Shown: positions 25,080 through 34,314, counted from the first letter of the stretch. The stretch is 64,000 bases of DNA from JBDHTS01 sp044221445 (GCA_044221445.1 JBGAPF010000006.1:45334-109333), one strand, 5' to 3'. Numbers and translations are program-made. Notes: a model not told the origin generated them from the sequence alone.

Positions 25080-26585
25080 ATGGTCGCGCGCGTCCGCACA
25101 GTTTCTTTTCACGGTGTCCAGGTCCGCGACGTGGATGTCGAAGTGCAGATTTCGCCTGGCCTGCCATCCTTTACCGTCGTCGGCCTGCCCGACAAGGCGG
25201 TGGCGGAAAGCCGGGAGCGGGTGCGCGGCGCGTTGCATGCGCTCGGCCTTTCGCTGCCCGCCAAGCATCTGGCCGTGAACCTCGCGCCCGCCGATCTGGC
25301 GAAAGAGGGCAGTCACTACGATCTGCCGATCGCGCTCGGACTCCTGTCGGCGATGGGCGTGGTGCCCCAGGACGCGCTGCTCGACACGCTTGTTCTGGGT
25401 GAACTGTCGCTTGATTCCGCGATCCGCCCGGTCATGGGCGTCCTGCCTGCCGCGATGCATGCGGCTTCGAACGACAACCGGCTGATCTGTCCCGCCTCCT
25501 GCGGCGGCGAGGCGGCATGGGCGGGAGGGATCGACATCATCGCGCCGAAAGATCTGTTGCAGCTGATCAACCATTTCAAGGGCGTCCAGGTGCTCTCCCC
25601 GCCAAAAGCGACGCTGGGCGAAGGGGTTCAGCGGCGCGGCCCCGATCTTGCCGATGTGCGCGGCCAGGAAACGGCCAAGCGCGCGCTGGAAATCGCGGCG
25701 GCCGGCGGGCATAACCTGCTGATGCTCGGGCCGCCCGGCTCCGGGAAATCCATGCTGGCCTCCTGCCTGCCCGGCATCCTGCCTCCTTTGACCCCGCGCG
25801 AGGCGCTGGAGGTATCGATGGTGCATTCGCTGGCAGGGTCGCTGCCGGAAGGCGGGTTGCTGCAGTACCGCCCCTTCCGCGACCCTCATCATTCCGCATC
25901 CCTTCCCGCGCTGGTCGGCGGCGGGATGAAGGCGAGGCCGGGGGAGATCTCGCTGGCTCATCATGGCATATTGTTTCTCGACGAACTCCCGGAATTCGCC
26001 CGTCCCACGCTTGAGTCCCTGCGCCAGCCGCTGGAGACCGGGCAGGCGGTGGTGGCGCGGGCCAACCATCACGTCACCTATCCGGCGCGGTTCCAGCTGA
26101 TCGCCGCCATGAATCCCTGCCGCTGCGGGCATCTGGGCGATCCCGGGCTTGAATGCACCAAGGCGCCCCGCTGCGCCTCCGATTATCAGGCGAAAATATC
26201 AGGCCCTCTTCTTGACCGTATCGATCTCCAGGTGGACGTGCCCGCCGTGCCGGTCAGCGCTCTGGCGGAAACGGCGGCAGGGGAGCAATCGGCGGCCGTC
26301 GCCGCGCGTGTCGCGGCGGCACGCGAGACCCAGCGCGCTCGGCAGGATGGGGTGCTGAACGCTGTCCTCGCTCCTGGCGACATCGAAAAATCCATCGTCT
26401 TACACCAGGATGCAAAAGACCTTCTGGCCCAGGCGGCCGACCGCCTGAAACTTTCCGCCCGCGGCTACCATCGCCTGCTGCGCGTCGCGCGCACGATCGG
26501 CGACCTGTCCGGCGGGCCGGAAGCCTTGACGAGGGTTCATATCGGGGAAGCCTTGTCTTACAGGCGGATGCGCGTGGCAGAGTAA
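25080..26585 (+). CDS. comM: ComM/YifB-family Mg-chelatase-like AAA ATPase
   Basis: 501 residues from the ATG at 25080 (MVARVRTVSFHG, the usual family start; an ATG 27 bases upstream is less typical). N-terminal Lon-protease-like fold (ISPGLPSFTVVGLPDKAVAESRERV), central AAA module with Walker A GPPGSGKSML and Walker B HHGILFLDELPEF, a Cys pair region NPCRCGHLGD, and the C-terminal LSARGYHRLLRVARTIGDL domain. ComM is a helicase that promotes branch migration in natural transformation; many bacteria carry it without known competence. Confidence 0.95.
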   Translation: MVARVRTVSFHGVQVRDVDVEVQISPGLPSFTVVGLPDKAVAESRERVRGALHALGLSLPAKHLAVNLAPADLAKEGSHYDLPIALGLLSAMGVVPQDALLDTLVLGELSLDSAIRPVMGVLPAAMHAASNDNRLICPASCGGEAAWAGGIDIIAPKDLLQLINHFKGVQVLSPPKATLGEGVQRRGPDLADVRGQETAKRALEIAAAGGHNLLMLGPPGSGKSMLASCLPGILPPLTPREALEVSMVHSLAGSLPEGGLLQYRPFRDPHHSASLPALVGGGMKARPGEISLAHHGILFLDELPEFARPTLESLRQPLETGQAVVARANHHVTYPARFQLIAAMNPCRCGHLGDPGLECTKAPRCASDYQAKISGPLLDRIDLQVDVPAVPVSALAETAAGEQSAAVAARVAAARETQRARQDGVLNAVLAPGDIEKSIVLHQDAKDLLAQAADRLKLSARGYHRLLRVARTIGDLSGGPEALTRVHIGEALSYRRMRVAE

Positions 26586-26746
26586 TTTCAAGTAAATTCA
26601 GTCTTTTACCCATTGCCTCCGGCCAAAATCCTCAGATTTCCATTGCACAGCTGGGCCTACATCCTGTAAAATGACTGAATTGGTGTTTTCCCTGCCGTAT
26701 AGGATTGCTTTTGCATATCTTTTGGGGAAGTGATAGAGGCATATAT

Positions 26747-27709
26747 ATGGCCTTTGGAGATACTTCAGTACAAAGAGCACTGACAGCGGGCGTACTCGCT
26801 GCGCGACTTTCCGCGTTCGACCCGGATCTGGATGAAAACCCAAGACCGTCGCCTCTGGATGCCTTGGTCAGCCGAACACAGCCAGGCCTGGCCGGCCAGG
26901 GTTTGACGCACCTGGCGCCGATGCCATCATTCCTCAACACGGCGCCGGGCATACAGACAAGCCCGACATCTCCGCTTGACCAGCTTACCGAAACCAGCCC
27001 CGAACCGGTTCCTGATCTGACGGCGGAAATTCATGCTATAGACGAGGCCCTGAATGTCGATCCCGTCCTGATCAGAAACGACGGGCCCCTGGTCGCGACG
27101 GCGGATCCCAACGCGTTGTTCCAGCGGAACAGGCAGGCTGCGGAAACCACGGGCGCCGGTCTTCAGGCCATTGCGGATATAAAAGCCAAGACAGATTTCA
27201 GCGGCGGTAAGTTTTCCTTTGCGGGTGCGGCGCTCAAAAGCGCAGCCCTTGATTATGCTTTGCAGAGCGCGGGCGTTCCCGTCTCCATGGCGGCGACGAT
27301 AGAAATGGCGAATTATCTCAGGTCTTCCGAACCGGTAGGGGTGCGGGACAGCGGAAGATACACACCCGATCCTGTAGGTTATAGCGCCATGCAGGCGACC
27401 ACGGCGGCCTATCAGCCGCCTGCCCTTAATACAGGTCTTTATGAACGCTCAGGTATCGCTCAACAGTCTCTTGTGGCAGATATTTCCGGCCTCGATATGG
27501 CTCGGTTGGAGCAGGACGTCCAATTTAAAGATACAAAAGCGCTTTTGGCTTACGATATCATGAAAACGCGGGCCGAGCAGGGCGTCCAAATCAGCGTCGC
27601 GGAGGCCAAGGAAGTGTCCGTTGATCGCAATGCCGGCGAGCGCCTGAAAGTCGGCCCGGCAGGAATAACCTATTACGATACCAATAAAGGCCCTTCCGGC
27701 ATGGCCTGA
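26747..27709 (+). CDS. Protein of unknown function (320 aa)
   Basis: Start at the ATG at 26747 with AGAGG upstream. No signal peptide and no membrane segment. The N-terminal half is Pro/Ser/Asp-rich and probably unfolded (NPRPSPLDALVSR, then TSPTSPLDQLTETSPEPVPD). The middle has helical Ala-rich stretches (SFAGAALKSAALDYALQSAG). The C-terminus is mixed (VQISVAEAKEVSVDRNAGE). No catalytic motif or family recognised. Spaced normally before the GGDEF gene but with its own region upstream. Confidence 0.7.
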   Translation: MAFGDTSVQRALTAGVLAARLSAFDPDLDENPRPSPLDALVSRTQPGLAGQGLTHLAPMPSFLNTAPGIQTSPTSPLDQLTETSPEPVPDLTAEIHAIDEALNVDPVLIRNDGPLVATADPNALFQRNRQAAETTGAGLQAIADIKAKTDFSGGKFSFAGAALKSAALDYALQSAGVPVSMAATIEMANYLRSSEPVGVRDSGRYTPDPVGYSAMQATTAAYQPPALNTGLYERSGIAQQSLVADISGLDMARLEQDVQFKDTKALLAYDIMKTRAEQGVQISVAEAKEVSVDRNAGERLKVGPAGITYYDTNKGPSGMA

Positions 27710-27802
27710 ACGCGGGGCATCTTACCCTTGATATTTCCCCTTCCTGTCCGCAGGACATATTGCTAAAGTTTCTTTCTATATCGTCAGGATTTAAATCAAA
27801 CC

Positions 27803-28843
27803 ATGCAATATTCGCACGACAGGAAACAGGCGCGGGATCACGCGGACGCCGCGCTGGAACGGATCGAACGGGAAAACCTGCCTGCCACGCCCGATATTTA
27901 CGAACTCTGGTACTGCTATTTCTCAGGCCAGAGCGCCGAAGTCACCCGGGCGATCGATATCCTGATCGCCAACAGCCAGAAAATCACCGAAGATCGCTGC
28001 AAGGAATTATATCACCGGTTTCTGAGCGATTCGCGCGCCGAGGATACCGTACGCCGCGCGGGCGACCAGATCAACGCGACCCTGCAGACGGTTAGCGGCG
28101 TGGTCCAGGACGTGAAAAGCGCGACCAGCGAATATAGCGACAAGCTGGAAGGCGTCTCCGACCAGATCGATTCCATCAAAAGTCCGGCCGAACTGAAGGC
28201 CGTGCTCCAGTCGATGATGGGGGACGCCGAGACCATGATCGCGCGCAACCAGAAGCTGGAGGCGGAACTCGACCGTTCATCGCATGTGATGGAGGAACTT
28301 CAGCGCGACCTTGAAACGGTTCGCAAGGAAGCGATGACCGACGGACTGACCGGCCTGTCCAACCGCAAGGCGTTCGACGCCGCGATCCGCCGTGTCGCGG
28401 AAGAGGCGGCGGAGACGGGCGGCACGTTCTCCCTGCTGATGGTCGATATCGATTACTTCAAGAACTTTAACGACAATTTCGGCCACCAGATCGGGGACCA
28501 GGTCCTGCGCCTGGTCGCGCGCACGCTGACCGACGGCGTCAAGGGCCGGGATATCGCCGCGCGCTACGGGGGCGAGGAATTCGCGATCATCCTTCCCGAA
28601 ACGCCGCTCGACGCCGGGGTCCATGTCGGCAATACGCTACGCAAGGTCGTGGCGACCAAGGACGTAATTAACCGCAATACGGGCGAAAAGCTCGGGCGCA
28701 TCACCATGTCGGTCGGCGTGGCGGAATTCAGACAGGGCGAAAACGTCACCGATTTGATTGAACGCGCCGACGCCGCGCTGTATACGGCCAAGCATAACGG
28801 CCGCAACCAGGTGGCTGCGGCCCCGACTCCCGCCAAAAAGTAA
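27803..28843 (+). CDS. GGDEF-domain diguanylate cyclase
   Basis: 346 residues. The first 160 or so are helical with a coiled coil (EYSDKLEGVSDQIDSIKS, then LEAELDRSSHVMEELQRDLE), a probable dimerisation/signal input. The GGDEF domain begins DGLTGLSNRKAFD. The active site is RYGGEEFAIILPE (GGEEF, active type), with the metal Asp in LLMVDIDYFKNFND. The allosteric I-site position reads V-K-G-R-D rather than R-x-x-D, so product inhibition is probably lost. Makes c-di-GMP, a signal that often controls surface adhesins such as the one at 48839. Confidence 0.93.
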   Translation: MQYSHDRKQARDHADAALERIERENLPATPDIYELWYCYFSGQSAEVTRAIDILIANSQKITEDRCKELYHRFLSDSRAEDTVRRAGDQINATLQTVSGVVQDVKSATSEYSDKLEGVSDQIDSIKSPAELKAVLQSMMGDAETMIARNQKLEAELDRSSHVMEELQRDLETVRKEAMTDGLTGLSNRKAFDAAIRRVAEEAAETGGTFSLLMVDIDYFKNFNDNFGHQIGDQVLRLVARTLTDGVKGRDIAARYGGEEFAIILPETPLDAGVHVGNTLRKVVATKDVINRNTGEKLGRITMSVGVAEFRQGENVTDLIERADAALYTAKHNGRNQVAAAPTPAKK

Positions 28844-28846
28844 CCG

Positions 28847-29068
28847 TTAGCAGCATTCGCCTTTCGGGCTGGTGCAGTCTTCATCATGATCGTGCTCGTG
28901 ACCGCATGAGTCTGTATGGACGTGATGATGGTTGTGTCCGCAACAGCTGCCATCGGCGTTATGCTGGTGATGCGCATGACCGGGGTGGGGCGTCATGATG
29001 CCTGCAGCGCCTAGCGGCAAGGTGGTCGAGCCCAGAAGGCCTCGTTTCCAGTCGAATTTCTGACTCAT
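28847..29068 (-). CDS. Small His/Cys-rich metal-binding-like protein (73 aa)
   Basis: Start at the ATG at 29068 with AAGGAACG upstream. After MSQKFDWKRGLLGSTTLPLG the product is dominated by His and Cys: HPGHAHHQHNADGSCCGHNH, then HVHTDSCGHEHDHDEDC, ending CC. About one third of the C-terminal half is His or Cys, which points to Zn/Ni/Cu binding or storage, like the His tails of metallochaperones. No named family. It converges on the GGDEF gene with a 3-nt gap. Confidence 0.7.
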   Translation of the reverse strand: MSQKFDWKRGLLGSTTLPLGAAGIMTPHPGHAHHQHNADGSCCGHNHHHVHTDSCGHEHDHDEDCTSPKGECC

Positions 29069-29265
29069 GTTAGACGTTCCTTATACGTGGAAGGCTTAGA
29101 ATATCCTTAAATTGGGAGAAGGCCCACATTTTAATCGACAAAAGACATAATATTATGCTGTACTGCAAAAAAGTTATTCATAAGGGGAACTTTGAGGCTT
29201 CGCCGTAAGTTTTCACCATGAGTAACTGGAATTATATGTCAACCGGTTAGGCAAGGATTAAGAAT

Positions 29266-29373
29266 ATGAGCGAAGCAACCGAATTGAAGGATGTCATCGA
29301 TACAGGGTTTGCCTGGCATGATCCGTCGGGTCTGCTCGGCTTTTTAGGCAAAACGCCGACCCTGCCTTTGTAA
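29266..29373 (+). CDS. Very small possible protein (35 aa)
   Basis: ATG at 29266 with AAGGA eight bases upstream. The 35-codon frame encodes MSEATELKDVIDTGFAWHDP, then SGLLGFLGKTPTLPL and TAA at 29371. Codon use looks like host coding DNA, in contrast to the AT-rich 200 bp before it. No family recognised. It lies between the His/Cys-rich gene and the metE leader. Confidence 0.45.
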   Translation: MSEATELKDVIDTGFAWHDPSGLLGFLGKTPTLPL

Positions 29374-29421
29374 AGTTAGGCGCTTAGATCCATCTTTCTA
29401 TAAAATATAGATATTTTTTGT

Positions 29422-29458
29422 GGCACGACACCCCGGCACTCGCCCGGGGTGTCGTGCC
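29422..29458 (+). promoter_or_regulatory. Very stable 15-bp hairpin in the metE leader
   Basis: GGCACGACACCCCGG (29422-29436) and its exact reverse complement CCGGGGTGTCGTGCC (29444-29458) leave a seven-base loop, CACTCGC. It lies about 110 bp before the metE start, just after an AT-rich stretch with a T-run (TATTTTTT). If the transcript begins upstream, this is a strong 5' UTR structure. If a unit ends here, the T-run is on the wrong side for a plus-strand terminator but on the correct side for a leftward transcript. Confidence 0.6.
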
Positions 29459-29487
29459 ATGCGCCCTTTGCAAGTCCGATGCAATCA

Positions 29488-29521
29488 GGGAATCGTAAGG
29501 TATTCCAGCCTTGCGATTCCC
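29488..29521 (+). promoter_or_regulatory. Second hairpin in the metE leader
   Basis: GGGAATCGTAAGG (29488-29500) pairs with CCTTGCGATTCCC (29509-29521) over 13 positions with one G-U, loop eight bases. It ends 48 bp before the metE ATG and is followed by CGTTTCTT. With the 29422 hairpin it could form an attenuator-like leader. I see no match I can defend to the SAM-II or cobalamin riboswitch consensus. Confidence 0.5.
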
Positions 29522-29569
29522 CGTTTCTTGGGCTTTAATCGGCGTTTATTGTATCGGAGGATATGTCTT

Positions 29570-31876
29570 ATGGTTCTGGCCCTGAATCTTGGTTTCCCGC
29601 GCATCGGCGTTAACCGCGAACTGAAAAAAGCCCAGGAAGCGTTCTGGAAGGGTAAGAGCAGCGAAGCCGAACTGCAGTCCGTTGCGAAGGAATTGCGCCA
29701 GCGTCACTGGCAGATGCAAAAAACGGCCGGCATATCCTTTCCGATCTGCAACGATTTTTCCTTTTACGACCAGATCCTGGACATGTCCTGCCTGCTCGGA
29801 TGCGTACCGTCGCGCTATGGCTGGAGAAGCGGGCCTGTCGGCCTTGACACCCTTTTCGCGATGGCGCGAGGGCGCCAGGCTGCCGGCCAGGACGCTCCGG
29901 CCATGGAAATGACCAAATGGTTCGACACCAACTACCACTATATCGTGCCGGAATTCGAGCAGGGCCAGGAATTTAGGCTGTCCAGCACCAAAATCTTCGA
30001 CGAATTCGCGGAAATGAAGGCGGCTGGCTATGAAGGCTACCCGGTCCTGATCGGTCCGGTCAGCTACATTCATCTTGGCAAGGCGAAGTATGACTCTTTC
30101 GATCCTAAGGAAGTCATGGAGCGCCTGCTGCCCGTCTATGAAGAGGTTCTTAAACAACTGGCGGCGCAGGGCGCCAGCTGGGTTCAGATCGACGAACCGT
30201 TCCTGGCGATGGATCTGTGCGACGGCGCGAAAGCGGGGTTCAAGCCTGCCTATGAACGCCTCGCCAAGGCTGCGCCGGGGCTCAGCATTATGCTGGCCAC
30301 GTATTTCGAAGGCTTGCGGGACAATCTGGATCTCGCCTTCGGCCTGCCGGTCGCGGCGGTCCATGTCGACCTGGTGCGCGCTCCCGGGCAACTGGACGAC
30401 TGCATCCGTAAGGCAAAGGAAACGGGCAAAGCTTTATCGCTCGGCCTCGTCGACGGGCGCAACATCTGGAAAAACGATCTTGCCGCATCTTTGACCAAGC
30501 TCGAAAAAGCCGTGGCCGCACTCGGCACAGACAAAGTCTGCGTCGCGCCTAGCTGCTCGCTTCTCCACACGCCGGTCGATCTGGGGCCGGAGAACAGGCT
30601 GGACCCTGCGATCCGTAACTGGCTCGCTTTCGCGAAACAGAAGCTTGAGGAAGTGGCGGTTCTGGCCCGAGGCGCTAACGAAGGCCGCAAGGCGGTGGAA
30701 AAGGAACTTGCCGCCAGCAGCCAGGTCGCCGCCGACCGCGCCAGTTCGTCGCGCATTCATGCGAAGACGGTGAAGGACCGTCTGGCTGCCGTAAAGGCCG
30801 ACATGCTGAAACGCAAAAGTCCCTATCCGCAGCGCCGCCAGGTGCAGCAGGCGAAATACGAGCTGCCGCTCTTTCCCACCACCACCATCGGCTCTTTTCC
30901 ACAGACGCAGGAAATCCGGAATGCCCGCGCCGCCTTCAAGAAAGGCGAACTGGACGAGGCAGGATACGACGCCGCTATGAAAACGGAAATCGAAGGCGTC
31001 GTCCGTTATCAGGAAAAGATCGGCATCGACGTGCTGGTTCATGGCGAAGCCGAACGCAACGATATGGTGGAATATTTCGGCGAACAGCTGGAAGGGTTCA
31101 CCTTTACAAAAAACGGCTGGGTGCAGTCTTACGGTTCGCGATGCGTCAAGCCGCCGGTGATCTTCGGCGATGTCAGCCGCCCGCTGCCGATGACCGTGCG
31201 CTGGTCCCAATATGCCCAGAGCCTGACAAAAAAAACCATGAAAGGCATGCTGACCGGCCCGGTCACGATCCTGCAATGGTCGTTCGTGCGTGACGACCAG
31301 CCGCGCGAGATCACCTGCAAGCAGATCGCCATGGCGATCCGCGACGAAGTGCGTGACTTGGAAAGGGCAGGGATCACGATCATCCAGATCGACGAACCCG
31401 CCATTCGCGAGGGCCTGCCTCTGCGTGATGCGGATCGCAAGGCTTATCTGAAATGGGCGGTCGATTCCTTCCTGCTGTCCTCGACGGGCGTCGAGGATTC
31501 GACGCAGGTGCATACGCATATGTGCTATTCCGAATTCAACGACATCATCGAATCGGTGGGCGCAATGGATGCGGATGTGATCTCGATCGAGACCTCGCGC
31601 AGCCAGATGGAATTGCTAGACGCCTTCGTCACTTACAAATACCCTAACGAGATCGGCCCCGGCGTTTACGATATCCACAGCCCGCGCGTTCCCTCGACGC
31701 AAGAAATGGTCGATTTGCTCGACAAGGCGCTGAAAGTTCTGAAGCCTGAACAGATCTGGGTCAACCCCGATTGCGGCCTCAAAACCCGCGCATGGCCCGA
31801 GACGAAAGCGGCGCTGGAAAATATGGTCGCGGCGGCGGAAACGGTGCGAAAACGCCTGAAGCGCGCTGCGGCATAG
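29570..31876 (+). CDS. metE: Cobalamin-independent methionine synthase
   Basis: 768 residues from the ATG at 29570 with CGGAGG upstream. It transfers a methyl group from 5-methyltetrahydropteroyl-triglutamate to homocysteine. The N-terminal half begins LNLGFPRIGVNRELKKA. The C-terminal barrel contains FPTTTIGSFPQTQEIR, the zinc site with HTHMCYSEF (His and Cys), a Glu in ADVISIETSRS and Cys in NPDCGLKTR, all present. A structured leader precedes it. The subtilase-like gene starts 14 nt after its stop. Confidence 0.97.
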   Translation: MVLALNLGFPRIGVNRELKKAQEAFWKGKSSEAELQSVAKELRQRHWQMQKTAGISFPICNDFSFYDQILDMSCLLGCVPSRYGWRSGPVGLDTLFAMARGRQAAGQDAPAMEMTKWFDTNYHYIVPEFEQGQEFRLSSTKIFDEFAEMKAAGYEGYPVLIGPVSYIHLGKAKYDSFDPKEVMERLLPVYEEVLKQLAAQGASWVQIDEPFLAMDLCDGAKAGFKPAYERLAKAAPGLSIMLATYFEGLRDNLDLAFGLPVAAVHVDLVRAPGQLDDCIRKAKETGKALSLGLVDGRNIWKNDLAASLTKLEKAVAALGTDKVCVAPSCSLLHTPVDLGPENRLDPAIRNWLAFAKQKLEEVAVLARGANEGRKAVEKELAASSQVAADRASSSRIHAKTVKDRLAAVKADMLKRKSPYPQRRQVQQAKYELPLFPTTTIGSFPQTQEIRNARAAFKKGELDEAGYDAAMKTEIEGVVRYQEKIGIDVLVHGEAERNDMVEYFGEQLEGFTFTKNGWVQSYGSRCVKPPVIFGDVSRPLPMTVRWSQYAQSLTKKTMKGMLTGPVTILQWSFVRDDQPREITCKQIAMAIRDEVRDLERAGITIIQIDEPAIREGLPLRDADRKAYLKWAVDSFLLSSTGVEDSTQVHTHMCYSEFNDIIESVGAMDADVISIETSRSQMELLDAFVTYKYPNEIGPGVYDIHSPRVPSTQEMVDLLDKALKVLKPEQIWVNPDCGLKTRAWPETKAALENMVAAAETVRKRLKRAAA

Positions 31877-31889
31877 AAACATAAAAAGA

Positions 31890-33566
31890 ATGGATTTAAA
31901 AACTGCGCGTCAGGACGCGCGCGTATCCTGTGTAACAAGAATTATGACGGCCTTCGCTGTGTCGGCTTCTTTTGCCGCAGGATGGCAAACGGTGGCGCAG
32001 GAGACCGATCCATCGGGCGTGGCCAATGCCTTTGGTCTCGACTTCGCGCGACCCACATGTCTGCGGGCTGCTCCCGCCGCCGCGCATCTGGAAGAATTTT
32101 CCACCCTGTTTTTCCAGCCTGATGCCGATGGACATGTCCTATTCCAGAAGCACGCGCAGACGGCCGCCGGAATTTTGTGGGACCGTGCAAACCGGAATGC
32201 GTCTGAGTGCCTGTCCGTCAAGCTTCTTGATGTCGACCCGTTTGCGCAAAACAAGGCGCTTGCGGGCATCCTTTCCCAATATGATGTGGTGTCTATTTCT
32301 ACATTTATTTCCCAGCAGAATTCTAATTCTTCTCCCCCTTCAAAAATCGATAATAAGGGCAACGCGGATTTTCCGTTGATGCTCTCTTCCACGGAAATGG
32401 AATCTTCCTTTCTGCCCGGCGATATATGGGCACGGCGTAAACCCTACGAGAAACATTCGTTTCTGGATGCGGCGTTTTGGCAGCGCTCGGATACCATTAT
32501 CGTTCGCAGTGTTTCGAACGAGGGAGACGAACCGGATAAAACAAAACGCGTGACGTTCCACGCCATTGATGCCGCAGACAACCTGATCGTCGTGGGCGCT
32601 TTCGACCTTAAAAGAAACAGAGCGATGGACTATTCCGCCGCGCTTGCTCCCGATTTTCTCGCAGTCGCGGCTTTTGCACAGGGCTTTTGCTATCCTTATT
32701 ACGCAACGGCTACCGAAATCGGAGACTTTGTCCGGTATTTCCATCACGGAACGCAGAGTCAACCTGATCGGGACGCGGGCAAGCCTGTATGCGATAAGGA
32801 AGGCACGTCGTTTGTTGCGCCGGACATTGCAGGCAGTATTGCGCGAGCGCGCCGGCATTTCCCCGGCCTGACGGCGCTCGAAATCACAGCGGCCGCCTAT
32901 CTTGCAACCAGCGCTGAGATAGGACCGCTTTCTGCCTTTAAAAAAAATGCGCGAGGCTTACCGTTCGACGCGAAAAAATCAGGCCATGGTGCCTTTCTTC
33001 CTTTTGTTTTTTCTGCCCTGCTTACGGATCTCGACAACCATAAAAAGCGCACGGGCGCGGGCGCGGTCAAGCTCCGCCTGCAGCAAGAAGGCGCATCGTA
33101 CAGAAACCTCATCCGCCTTATTTTTCAGGACAACGCGCGCGTACTGCGAACGATCGGCCATTTGTCGTTTGATAAAAAGAGAATGGCAAATGGCGATACG
33201 TTCGACTCTTTTCCTGCTACTGTCCGTGTCACCAGCCCGTCCGGCATATCGTATGACGTCCCCCTTCAAATCGGCGAAGAGAATGATGCCTGTGAAATTT
33301 TAGGAAAAGTATGCGCGGATTTTTCCGTTTCTGCCTGGATGGGAGAATTGGCTGCAGGAGCATGGACGATTCGCGCCACGCGAGGCTATACCCTGGCGGC
33401 GGCAAAGCTGGAACAGACGGGTTCGGCTCCGGCACGGGACGATACACTGAAATGGCTGATCCGCCATGCACAGCATTACCTGCGCACGCACCCTGAGGAA
33501 CAGGACAGGCATATGGATCCTTCGCCATGGGCAAAGGATTCCGTTCATATGTCGATGCAACGCTGA
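31890..33566 (+). CDS. Divergent subtilisin-like (S8) serine protease homologue, probably exported
   Basis: 558 residues, not matching any standard name. Subtilase landmarks appear in order. QKHAQTAAGIL (about residue 88) resembles the HGTHVAGI catalytic-His motif, and LLDVDPF...YDVVSIST the following strands. SVSNEGDEP (about residue 210) stands in for the oxyanion-hole Asn loop, LIVVGAFD for the next strand, and GTSFVAPDIAG (about residue 310) is a clean catalytic-Ser motif. A convincing catalytic Asp is not visible, so activity is uncertain. The N-terminus has a weak signal-like stretch (MTAFAVSASFAAGW). It is 14 nt after metE, perhaps by co-transcription only. Confidence 0.68.
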   Translation: MDLKTARQDARVSCVTRIMTAFAVSASFAAGWQTVAQETDPSGVANAFGLDFARPTCLRAAPAAAHLEEFSTLFFQPDADGHVLFQKHAQTAAGILWDRANRNASECLSVKLLDVDPFAQNKALAGILSQYDVVSISTFISQQNSNSSPPSKIDNKGNADFPLMLSSTEMESSFLPGDIWARRKPYEKHSFLDAAFWQRSDTIIVRSVSNEGDEPDKTKRVTFHAIDAADNLIVVGAFDLKRNRAMDYSAALAPDFLAVAAFAQGFCYPYYATATEIGDFVRYFHHGTQSQPDRDAGKPVCDKEGTSFVAPDIAGSIARARRHFPGLTALEITAAAYLATSAEIGPLSAFKKNARGLPFDAKKSGHGAFLPFVFSALLTDLDNHKKRTGAGAVKLRLQQEGASYRNLIRLIFQDNARVLRTIGHLSFDKKRMANGDTFDSFPATVRVTSPSGISYDVPLQIGEENDACEILGKVCADFSVSAWMGELAAGAWTIRATRGYTLAAAKLEQTGSAPARDDTLKWLIRHAQHYLRTHPEEQDRHMDPSPWAKDSVHMSMQR

Positions 33567-33567
33567 A

Positions 33568-34314
33568 TCAGGCGGTTTTAGAATAAGCGTATGGCTGGAT
33601 CGCAGCAGGATTTTGTTGCAAAGGTGCGGGCGGGGACTGTTGCTGTAAAAGCTGTTCGCATCTTTGCAGCATTATATTTATTTCCGTCATCGCGATCATC
33701 CGGTCGTTGTCCAGGGTCAGCGGATCGGCAAACACAGGAAAAAACGCTGGCCCCATTCGCCGGAGCAGTACCCGGCTGCTGGTTCTGTTGTTAAGGCGCA
33801 GGCATTGTGTTGGTTCGTCGTCGTATCTGTCCGTAATTTCTCTGGCCAGAGCATGCAGCATGAAGCCAAGGGATTGATTGCGCGTGCTGCGGTTGAACGT
33901 TTTATGGCACTCCCGGTGTCTTGTATCCCCCAGTGGAAAATTCCGGTAAGCTCTCATGACGCCTGTTACAGCTTTGAATGCGCCTTTATCCAGCATTCCA
34001 TCCAATTCGTCCGGATGGATCAACGCTTCCATGACAAGGGCATGAGCGAAAGGGGACAGGCTCCGGCATTCGTCGATACGAGGCAGGAAAGGATTGTCCG
34101 GCATCTTTCTGCCGATATCAGCCATAGCCCGGGGAATTTTTTCGTGGCGGAACAGGCGGAGCACGCTTTCGGAAGCAGGATAACGGAAAACAGTGCTTTC
34201 TCCCGTTCCTTTGCCGATTTTCTGATAACCGGTTTCGGTAAGAACGCGACATGCCGCGTTATAGTCGCATCCTTCAATCGCCTCAAGGGCGCGAAGGGTC
34301 AGGAAGTCGAGCAC
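33568..34314 (-). CDS. Protein of unknown function (248 aa)
   Basis: Starts at GTG 34314 (product begins with LDFLTLRALEAIEGCDYNAA). Mostly helical, basic and Arg-rich in the middle (GDTRHRECHKTFNRSTRNQS), with a Gln/Pro-rich tail (CEQLLQQQSPPAPLQQNPAA). No signal peptide or catalytic motif seen. It converges on the subtilase-like gene, with one base between the two stop codons. It might be a partner or a separate accessory gene; nothing in the sequence decides this. Confidence 0.65.
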   Translation of the reverse strand: MLDFLTLRALEAIEGCDYNAACRVLTETGYQKIGKGTGESTVFRYPASESVLRLFRHEKIPRAMADIGRKMPDNPFLPRIDECRSLSPFAHALVMEALIHPDELDGMLDKGAFKAVTGVMRAYRNFPLGDTRHRECHKTFNRSTRNQSLGFMLHALAREITDRYDDEPTQCLRLNNRTSSRVLLRRMGPAFFPVFADPLTLDNDRMIAMTEINIMLQRCEQLLQQQSPPAPLQQNPAAIQPYAYSKTA

